From Trichobilharzia szidati (lineage: Eukaryota; Platyhelminthes; Trematoda; Strigeidida; Schistosomatidae), in NCBI GenBank assembly GCA_944472155.2, contig OX235279.1, positions 174,509,868-174,573,867 of the forward strand: DNA of 64,000 nucleotides, written 5' to 3'. Below, piece after piece: positions 23,276 to 34,600 of this stretch; position 1 is the first letter of the stretch, and every line of letters begins with the position of its first letter. The notes beneath the pieces were generated by a model, which was not told the origin of the DNA, did not search any database, and saw nothing but the letters and a program-made list of their open reading frames with translations. A program made the translations under genes and the position numbers.

Positions 23276-23568
23276 AAAAAACAAGGCAATCATTCAATCA
23301 TTCATTTTAATATATCTACGAATCTTTTCAAGTTTTTGCGATCGTTCTGCCGTGGAGCTCCATTTCGTCTTGAATATTCTGACTGTGATTGAACAATCAT
23401 TCAAAATACTTATTCGGTTGAAGGGAAACCGTTTAATACTACCAAGATTTGAATTCTACTTACAAGAGGAATTAATGTGTGACAACTGCTCAAAGTTAAA
23501 CAATGTTATGTACACCAAGCCAAAAGTTAATTTAACGCTCAACATTTTTGCAAAAGAATAAATATCTG

Positions 23569-23681
23569 CTACAAAATGCTTACAGAAGGTTCTGGTTCCG
23601 GAGGACGTGGTTGACGTGCATTGTTCAGACGTTTAGCAGCTTGATACTGGTCAATTTCAACCATATATGTACGACGTTTAT
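23569..23681 (-). CDS. FRRS1-like gene, last exon seen
   Basis: Acceptor CCTTTTCCTTTAG, phase matching the preceding exon. It encodes KRRTYMVEIDQYQAAKRLNN and a Pro/Glu-rich end, stop at 23569-23571. A possible donor (TCT/GTAAGC) just before the stop leaves an alternative ending open. Confidence 0.65.
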
Positions 23682-26600
23682 CTAAAGGAAAAGGATATAA
23701 AATAAAGCCGCATTTTCATCCTATGTAACCTTAAAAAGTGTCACGTAATTCAAACTTTACAACAAAAACAACAACAATGAGAAAGGGAAAACAGTTATGC
23801 ACAACCACACGTGGATAAACAAACAACCAACCAAACAAACACACTTATACATTATAAACACACTTATAATTCAACCAAGATTTGACTACTCTACTTTTCA
23901 TCCTCCATACGAGCTGTTCACAGTCATGCAACTACAGTCTCAGCAGCTGAATAGTAGCCAATGAGCTCGCCTTGTAACCCGCATGATTAGTGATTCGATT
24001 CCCTATGGGATCATGGGTGTGCATTGCTGAAGAATCCCAAAGCATGGTGAAACAACCAGCTGTCCAGTACTCCATGCTTTACAATGATTCTCTCTAAATG
24101 TTATCAATCCGTGATCAAACTTGATAAAATGCAAAGTCTTCTGAACACCTTGAGCAGCAATGTTAGACAACGTTCAAATATTAGACAGAGGAAACACCAA
24201 GAATGCTAGAGAATTTTTAGAAGCTTGGCATTCCAGTGAATTATCAGTCAGTCGCTTCTCGGCTCTCTGAGCGAAGATCATGTGTAATAGACACATCGAG
24301 ATTGACAAAATTTATCAACCGATACGAAAGAAACCTCTGTCAATGGAAGTGAACATTGAACGTTTGTTTTATTGGAACTGGCAACCATTGGCGGGCAATT
24401 GAAGGCGCGAATGGAACGATCGCTTGCAAGTTGAAGGAAGACTGGATTTAAATACGAATAAAAGTACTTTATAACTTCATTTGTACTTAACATTTGTTTG
24501 CAGACTTTGTAGTTTTCTTCAATTTAATTGCCAAACAATATAATTTCGTTCAAGGAATACTGGTGTTTTGGATTTAAAGTTGAAGAAAGCGCATAGTATT
24601 TATCGGCTCAATCGCTTAAGTCTTCATTACGATAGGAACTTAGGGCTAAGTTCCTTGACAACCTCACACACAAAGGATCAAAGTTCAAATCAAAGAAACA
24701 AGCAGTTCCAATACAAGTAGTCCAGAGGGTGTGAAAACACACAATATCAACCAATCACACTCAAGGTCACCGGGAGAGACGACTGATAAACTCGTGGAGG
24801 AATCTAAAAGCTCACTTCAAATTGAAGTATGCGCCGAAGATGTTACCTGACAGGGCAACGAACGCTTCGTAAATTAACTATCCAGCTCAGAGAACGCAAC
24901 CACATCAAAATCATCCATCTGAGCTACAAATCTTCGCCATCATATCTAAATATTAGAATGTTTGGCATACAATTCTCTCCTCCCAAATCATCAATCAGCG
25001 CCTAGCTTAAGGATAGGAAATGAAGTCGTAGAGCATGTTGACTACTTCACTAATTTGAGAAGTTGCATCGGCCCCAAAAGACATGATTCCGGACTAAAAT
25101 CTCAGCACGAATACAAAAAGCTCGTGTGGCATTTGCGAACTTACATCATCTCTGGGGTAGGTGTGATATCCGGCTGGCTGTCGGTCAAAGAATGTGTGTA
25201 CTGCTTAGTAGCAGTTCGCTCCCTCCTTCTTTATGGCTGTGAGACATAGTCATTGAAAGTGGAAAACATGAATGTGAAGGCTGGCTGTCTTTAATCACAG
25301 GTGTTTCCATCCTATCTGCCACGTTAGATCGTATAATAGGGTTACTAATATTGAGGTTGAATGTTACATATGAAGACAAAAATTAATGAGTGACGTTGTG
25401 AAGGTGACTAGTCATCGCCTATCTCCACAGGAAATGACAATTGACATAGGATTTTGTTGGAAATGAGCTAGTGGCGGTCAAACAGAAATATGGTTTCATC
25501 AGTCCATGAAATCCCCAACAGTTAGGGAAGTGTAGACTGCTGTCCGATTGGGGTCCTCTGGATGGTAAAAACCAATGAAGGCTGGAGACAATCAGTGATC
25601 TGACTTAAAATCGTTCTTCAGAATCTGCCTTATCCTCTTTTTTTAAATCATGGAAAATTCCCATTGTAACATATAGAAAATCAAAACAAGTGGTGATTCA
25701 GCGAAGAGACTCTTTTCACCAACCAATTTATCATCAAGCTGTACAATCGTATATATGTGGTTTTTAAGAAGTTATATCCGGTGAGGGAATTGAAACATAG
25801 GTGTGAATGCATAAAATAATAATAATTATAATATGAAATGCAATTAAAACTAAAATATTTGTGATTATAATCGCAGTTAAATGTCAAGTGGCAAAGCAAA
25901 TTAATGTTATATATAGAATAATTCATAGGAAGGATGGAACTGGAAAAATGGTGTGCAATTATAAGATTAGTAGACAAGTCGAATACAATAAAAACTTTAC
26001 GCACCACTGTGTGAAATTTGATGACATAGAATTTTCCGTTGTAAAAAAGAATTGATTTAGAATGACAAATGGAACAAGTGAAATAATACCGGGGACAGTT
26101 AAAAGTGAGAGTAGTAATAGTAACAATTGACGTAATAAGGAAGAATATACAAATTGAATAGAAAAAAATGAAAAAAAATGTAAAAATGAAAAATTGGTAG
26201 AGCTTAAATATGATTGGGGATTACCATACTTTAGCAAAGAAGGAAAAAGACCATGAAAGTTGGAGGGGAGGGGTTGAACGAACTTTTTCTGTACACAGAG
26301 ATCTGGCTCTTCTGTTTCGATAGCCAAAGATGGCTTCAGCAATACATATGAGTCGCGTACGTAGGGATTTGGGTAAATTACTCTTTGCCTTGTAGATGAC
26401 TTTAAAGGTGGAGGCTATAGAGATAGGGTGATCATTATCGACCAGATGTTCAATGATCCCGCTTCTTATTGCTCCACTTCCACCTTTTCGTAACCATGTA
26501 GGATAGTGTTCTTGCACCTTCTTCGACAAAACTCGAGTCGAACGACCGATATACCTACCTCCACACGAGCAGGTGAATTGGTAAACACACATAGAGTTGG

Positions 26601-29600
26601 TCAACAGAGGGGTCTTGTCCTTCAGGTTATTGAACAGTAATGGTCGACTAGTAAAGGCTATTCTCAGAGATGCAGCATTTAATGCATTCACACGTATGAT
26701 TTAATTCCCTCACCGGATATAACTTCTTAATAAAACCGTATATATACGATTGTACAGCTTGATGATAAATTCGTTGAAAAGAGTCTCTTCGCTGAATCAC
26801 CACTTGTTTTGATTATCCTCTTTTATCTTCTTTTGTGTGATCCATAGAGTATGGCAATTCAAAGTGCTGCACTTCTGTGCAGAGTCGTATGTTGAAACCA
26901 GTCAGTCAGTTAGTTAGATCGAACTTCAAATTGCACAACACACCGATCAATTAATTTAGTTGACTTATTCCAGGTGTACGCCTCCTACACAACAGATGTA
27001 TGATTCACAGTCTACAGTGTATACACACACACACACAAACACACTTCCAGTGTCAGCACTATGAATGCACATTATGCATTCGTATCACTCATAAGTACTA
27101 AAAATTTTATTAACACATATCATCTCCTGGAAAGTGGAGTGTCAATTAAATGAGAGAAAGAATGTTGTACTAACAAACATTGAATATCATTGAGAGGAAA
27201 TGATCAAAAAAGCAAAATAAAAAAAGGTAGTAAGTAGCTTTGTTTGTTACAGAATCACAGCGCACGGTGAAATGCATAAAGAATAACAGCAAGAGGATAG
27301 AGAGAAAAAAATCGATAGTAAACTAAATAGAACACAACTCCGTTATGGATAAGATTTTATTTTGATGAATCACACAGTTGAGTGTTATACAGTAATATTA
27401 ACTGATGACCACGTTTCGAGCACAATTTAGCACTGCTCATAATATCATATCAGGACACTACTCACACAAGTATAATTAACAGTTAATATTACTGTACAAC
27501 AAACACTGTGTGATTGATCAAAATAAAATCTTGTTCCTAATGAAGATGAACACTAGACGAAATATCATTCTATTGATTTCCATAGTCCATAGCGAACCAA
27601 CCAGGAACCGACTGTGAAGCAAATAGGCAGGAAGAAATGGAGACGGATTGGCCATACTCTGAGGAAACCATCAAGTGACATCACTAGACAAGCCATTGCT
27701 CGAGTGAAACCCGAAAGGGAAGCGGCGAGTTGGTCGTCAGTGCAGGGTGACTTGTAGGAGGTCATGTGAAGAGGAGATGAAAACGTGTGGGCAGACTGAC
27801 CAAGTATTTTTTCTTCAGTTCGCCTCTTCCATGTGTATCTACCAATTTAACTCCTCCTGTGGAATGAGCCATTTACTTGCATAGGCCGTACAATTATGCG
27901 TGTTTCTCGTCGAATTTCCGAACATCACCCTGCACAGTGGTTAAGCAAAGGACAAACAAAATCTATTCGTAGCGCTATTGTATCTCATCTTGTGGATACA
28001 GAACACAAGATTGATGTCAATGAGGTGGCTTTCAAAGTCATTTACCGCATACCAACAAATCTCAATTTCGCCTTAAGAGTTCGACTACTAAATATTGCTG
28101 AGGCTGTGCATCCAAAAGAAGTTAGTCCAGACATTATCCTTACCCGCTTGGCCATCTAGGTTTGAATGATCCTCAATTGTTTTGCAGAAATTTTCCTAAT
28201 TTTAGTTGATATTCTATGTGCTATTATATTTTTATTATTACTATTATAATTTATGCATCTTTAATGAACTGTGGTAATTCCATTGTGATCCTACTTAACA
28301 AATCGATATTATTTTAAAAACACTAATATTGTTATTGACTACTAATATTCTAGAATATTATGTGTATATAAACATACATATATAATTGTAGAGGCAGAAG
28401 AGAAGGAAATTATCGGAAAAGAATATTCTTCGCTCAGTTATTTTGTGTTTTATAGAATTCTAAATTTTTTTTAATCCAAAGATGATAGCTACTTATTCCG
28501 ACGGCAGCTAACCAAAACAAATTTACTTGTTGAAACATTCATGCAGAAAAGAAGACTAATTATTCAATTCAATTTATTCGGTACCGAATAAATTGCCAAA
28601 AACATCCAGGTACCGCATACTCCAAAGAGATGAGGCTATCGCAATTCGCGTGAAACAACCAGTGCTCTGTATGCAGAAGAAGCAAATCCAACCAGCCACT
28701 ACTACTTTCCTAGCTGGCCTCCAGTAGAGACTATAAATTCATGAATTTGTAATATTATCTTTCCTAATTTTTCTGACATTCAGTGTGTATTGTTATGTTG
28801 ATGATACTGAACTGTAATCTATTGATATTATTGATTCGATGTTATTTAAACAACATGAATGCTGTTCATAAGACTAATTCATTCATTCACTCACTATAAT
28901 GTGTATCTATAACTGTAGAGCCTGGTGATAAAGTTATTGAAAATACTACTCTTTGTTCAGAAACCGTTCTTTTGAAAAAAGTTTAGTAGAATTTTTTAAT
29001 CAGTCAACACTAAATAAGTTGTTCAGCTCAAAACATTCACACACACATATATATACACAAATACACCGGAAAAAACAGCAGAAAAACAAAAACTCAGAGA
29101 ATAAAACTTACTCTTATTTCGACGATAATAGAAACATCCGTGTATCTCCAGGACAATTTCAATAATAAATTGGAATATAACAAAGAATATTAAAATCCAT
29201 AAAGGGTAATTAATAAATTGCAGTTGGAGGCCAGCAGCAGGCATACGTAAGCCCAGCATCATTGTTGGTACAGACAAGACATAGGCAAAGGTGCCGACGA
29301 AAAAGTGTATCCAATTGAACCATGGTCTGTATTCATGCGCTGGATTGCATCGGCATAAAGCGATAAATGGCTAAAAGTGAATATATGTGTAAACGATTGA
29401 AAATAGAATGAGATAAGAGCGAAAGATATTCAGAGGCATTTTATTTAATCCGTACTAAAGTCAAACTGGATTTCAAAATAACTGACTGATGGAAAACTCC
29501 TCAGATGTTTTATCGTCTGGAGAAATAGCGTTATAGCGAAAATATTCATTCAGACATCTATAGAACACAAAATAATTGAGCAAAGAATATCCTTTTCGAT

Positions 29601-31585
29601 GAATTCCTTCTCTTCTGGCTCTACAATTATACATATATGTTTATTTACACACATGATATTCTAGTTAGTAGTCAATAACAATACTGGTGTTTTTTAAATA
29701 GTATCGTTTTGTAAAGTAAGATCAATGGAATTACAGTTCATTAAACCCGACCGATAGCTGCTACCTTGACGTGGTGGTCAGGCTTGCATATCGCAATGAC
29801 CCAACGAGCTACACTGGCTGGAACTTATGTTCCTGTAGGTCCTACCATGCCAGAAAGGTTGTTTGGATAGCGGTTAGACAAAAAGCAGCTACCCAATCCA
29901 ATAATATGATTCAAACAAACTCACAAAATATCATGCCGCATCGGTCGGGGCCCGGATTAACAACGACCTCGCTTCCTGCTGCCGTGTCACAGGGGAGAAG
30001 TGATAAATATGCTACTGAGACACACCAAACAAGAAAGAACAAACAAAAACAGGCCGCGTGTGACCGGCCTCAAGCAGTTGTCCCCTGGGCTCTGTGGTCA
30101 CGCAACACTAACCTTTTTTCTATTTCAGGTACCCGAAGACTCAACCAACTTCCACGGTGTGGGGAAATTCCACAAAAATTCCGGATTATTCAAACCTGGA
30201 TGGCCAAGGTAAGGATAATGTCTGAACTAACTTCTTTTGGATGCATAAATTAGGCTTATTAATATGGATCCCCACATCCTCAGCAACATTTAGTAGTCAA
30301 ATATATTAACAAGCCTAATTTATGCATCCAAAAGAAGTTAGTTCAGTCATTATCATCATTCATTACCTTGGCCATCCAGGTTTGAATAATCCGGAATTTT
30401 TGTGGAATTTTCCTAATTTTAGTTGATGTATTTATTTGGTACTATATCTTTATTATTATTATTTTAGCATCTTTAATGAATTGTAATTCCATTGACCATA
30501 CTTTACAAATCGATATTATTTAATAAACACTAATATTGTTATTGACTACTAATCTAGAATATTCTGTGTATATAAACATGCATATATATATATATATAAC
30601 TGTAGAGCCAGAAGAGGAGGAATTTATCGAAAAGAATATTCTTCGCTTGATTATTTTGTGTTATATAGCCACTGAATTTCCTATGAAACATGAAAGTGAT
30701 GGAAAGTTCCACTTCCTCGACATTGCCATGCAACGCCTAGTAGATGGCAGTCTTAAGAAGTCAATTTACCGAAAGCCTACTTGGAAAGGACAATACCTAC
30801 ATTTTAATAGTTTTTGTCCAAAAAGCTTTAAACGTGGACTAGTCAAGACTCTATACTACAGAGCTAGGAGATTATGCTCCACAGAGAAATTAGAGGAAGA
30901 ATTTATGTTTCTCAAAAATATGTTGAAGGGCAATGGTTACCCTCAAAGATTTATTAACAAGTACGGAAGATCTGAAGTCTCAAATGTCAAACAAATCACA
31001 GCGGGGAAAAAAGCAATCTACATTCAACTTGATTATAAAAGTGAAAACATTGTAGCAATGGTCAACAGAAGACTGAGTACATCACTAGCCATAGCCTATC
31101 CTGCAGCTAAGCTCGTCCCCGTCTATCGAACAACTTGCTCTTTGATGCAATCAAAAATCGATAGATATCCTTCTCATGTTAACTTCAACTGTATATACAA
31201 ATTTACATGTATCTGCAGGAGCAGTTACATTGGAAGAACAGAAAGAAGGGCATATCTACGATTTTCTGAACATGTACCAAAAAGCTTATGTCTAAAGGGA
31301 ACAAATGCTTTAAACAGTGCCATCACCAGGCATCTCCTTGACATGGGTCATGAGGTGGACCTCGCGAGATCGTTCAAAATTATCAACAGGCAAAAGAGTT
31401 CACTTCTCTTTAAGTTTGCCGAAGCGATGTCCATCAAAGACCTGAAACTCGATTTATGTGTTCAGAAAGAAGTAGTTATCAGTCTTTCTTTGCCCTGGTA
31501 ACTGGATATTTTCATCTCTCTTTCATCTGATTACGTAATGTCGAAAGTTTCCATTGTGTATGATCACTACTGTTCGGAATAATGT

Positions 31586-31644
<59 letters not shown>

Positions 31645-34600
31645 CTGTATGCATATACTGATTGATTGATTCTTGTTTAAAAATGAACTCTGTGCAAGTA
31701 TGTTAAAATTGTTTCTGTAGATATACTTAATAATGTCTTTGGCCTGTAAACAGCTGAGCTGATGAGAAGCCAGCGAAATAAATGATGGTACCATTTTATT
31801 CTGCGAAAACCACTGTTGTTGTTCTTGCTTTATTCAAATAACCATTTTACGTGAAATGAAACATTGTCCATCCACCTTGTGTCAACTGCATAGGTTCAAC
31901 GACTTATTATAAGAGAAACAGTTTGGTGCACCTCATTAGTGTTGCCCCACTAAACGAAATTCGCATGCCGATCAGTATTCATCCTTTGATATTCAACTAC
32001 ACGAAAATTAAATTTTAACTGAGTACCAGCACATTATAAATTTTTCCTTAAACTGAAAATGTTCACGAATCGATGAGAGAGACTTACATTGATCAACGCC
32101 AATGAGAAAACAATCAAACCAAGAATTGGATGAATGTAGTAGGGATATGCAGTTGCTTGGGAATAACCTTCGCAATAGATAAAAATCAATATTATACTGA
32201 TACACGTCAAGCCAACACATATGCCTTGTAATATTCGATGCGACTGGAACCAGACACGTTCACCCAATAGGCCAGAATTAGGCCAAACATCTTTATAATA
32301 ACGTGCTAGTATAACACCAATACTGGCACACAGTACCCAGGCTAATACCATAAGACAGCCATGAGTTTTAGCTATTGACGATCCACGGCCAGCTACACCA
32401 GTCATGCTTCCGTAAATAGGTCTGTGAAAATAAAAGGCAAAAACAAAAGGATTATTCATTTATAATCCCCATCCAGGCATTAGTGAAAACAAAGAGGATT
32501 CAAGAACACCATCCAGCATGGTTGCGAAAAGGCAATAGTGGTGCAATAAGGAGTGCGATAATTGAACACCTGGTTAACACTGATCATTCCATTTCAACAA
32601 ACGCCTCCTTCAAAGTAATCTACAGAGTCAAGAATAACCTACCAAAGGCAATACAATTTCGTCATCTTTGTATCGTTAAAGCTTTGGCCATTCACATAGA
32701 AAAACCGGAGCTGTGCATACATAAAGGGATTACTCAACCACTTCTATTGTCTTGGTAACAACTTTTTTGATTTGATTTTTTGATTTTGATGACTTAATTT
32801 TGTTTCTTTACCTGTTCTTTAATTACTTATAATTCTTGTATTCATTTAGAACTCTTACGTAATTTCGTGTTCTCTACTTTGTTCCTATGTGCATCCTGAG
32901 TACAACTCACTCATCAAACTATTCATATTATTACATAACTTCTTTTAACAACTGTTTGTGACAACTCATCACCTTTGTTACTACCCTAATTTCATTAACA
33001 CCTAATTTTCTTGACTGATTTTGTATTACATAACTCCAATTGCCAATCTTCACCTGTTTAGTTAAAATAACTATAATCAATTGTATTTATGTTTGATAAA
33101 CTTATTGTACACATACATACAAAATAACACATATATATTTGCGATTGTACAGCTAAGAAAATGAATTCGCCGAAAAGACTCTTCGCTGATCTACATGTTT
33201 TGTTTTCATTAAAAGGATTATTACTAACCTGATACTAGGATATCTTGTCAGTGCTGAGAGTGTTTTGATGACTGCGGGGCAGTTTATACAATCATCAGGC
33301 TGACATGATATTATATCATCCTTCATATCATGAATAATATACAATTCCATCATTCCTTTTCTTTTGATTTTATCGGTATGTGTGTGAGTGAGTAGATTCC
33401 ATGAAACAAATATTTATTGATCAATCTCTCTGCACCCTGCACCCACCCACTTGACTCTTTAGAAGTGTATAGATATGTCTTCCACCCTATTGTATGACTA
33501 TTTGTTGATGCACTGATTGAGATTGGTGACTTTTTCTGTAAGCTATTCATTTCTGTGGGATCAAACGACTCTACACTTAACTAAGTTCCTATGTTCCGAT
33601 AACCTAACTGACCAGGATCAACTGGTCTCAACTGAGTGCAGTCGGTCACACAGTGATTCCAATATATTTCGTAGAATAAATTCTGTGTCATTTGGTCATT
33701 AGGAGGGTTACCTCCTGTCAACTGACATCATGTAGCGTTTACAAGTAAGTTAAAACTGTTCTGTGCATAAACTTAATTAAATAATTTCTTTAGGCTGTGC
33801 GCAGCTGATGACAAGGCAAAGAAGTAAATGATGGCACCATCTTATTCTGCCCAAACTGTTGTTCTTACTTTATTCAAATTCATAAAGGGGAATAAGTGTA
33901 TATTATTATTATTATTGTTCCCTTGGGTTCCTAGTGGAACATAGGGCTGCTGTACTTTTCACCTGCATCCATGCTAATCCATACTGTTTCAAATCCTCTT
34001 CACACGATCTTCTCAATGTCACCCACACTTGGACGTCCCACTCGCCGCTTCCCTTTCGGGTTCCACTCGAGTGGTGGCCTGACGCGCAATGTCACCCAGT
34101 GGCCTCCTCAGCGAGTGAGTGTCCAATCCATCTCCACTTTCTCCTGCATATTTGTTGGGCGATTGGTTCTAGTTTTGTTTGTTCCCATAGTTTCTTGTTG
34201 GTGATTCTTTCCGGCCATCACGGTGATACTATGCCTACCAGTATTACAAATTCCTATAAACGGACTCTGGGTGGGTATTTATTGTGTTCGTCACTCACTC
34301 ACTTACACCAAATTGAGAACTTTTGAAGACTAACAGCAATGCACAGCTACCTCAAGGCTATTAAAAGATGCTCAGACATACAAAATGAAATTTTTAATAT
34401 CATAAAGCGAATGAAGAAGGGTACGATGTCAACTCACGATGTGATCACAACTGGACGTTGTGAAATAGATTCTCCACCGGCAAAAGGACGACCGAATCCG
34501 TCTTTTTTGCGTTCATCACCACGTGTAACAATTAAATGATAGGCGTTAGGTGATGTTAAATCCATAAGTTGATGAACTGTATCCAATGGTCTTACGCGTC

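Larger units (their letters stand above)
25642..26812 (-). mobile_element. Penelope-like element with inverted arms (12-bp TSD)
   Basis: TTATCCTCTTTT occurs at 25630-25641 and 26813-26824. Inside, the left end (about 25680-25795) and right end (about 26700-26812) are inverted copies ('CACCACTTGTTTTGATT' against 'AATCAAAACAAGTGGTG'). The coding fragment lies between, on minus. Confidence 0.85.
30164..31860 (+). mobile_element. Penelope-like element with 5' palindrome
   Basis: The left side is a palindrome: about 30164-30262 is the inverse of 30310-30406. It is followed by a terminal region (30325-30665) that directly repeats 28105-28450. The coding part and a 3' region follow, with an (AT)n tract and a hammerhead-like end at 31750-31804. 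It lies in an intron of the FRRS1-like gene, antisense. Confidence 0.75.
32457..33210 (+). mobile_element. PLE copy filling an intron (12-bp TSD)
   Basis: AAAAGGATTATT occurs at 32445-32456 and 33211-33222. The left end holds a short inverted stub of the element's 3' end (compare 44.25-44.29 kb). The rest is the GIY-YIG fragment and 3' region. Confidence 0.88.
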
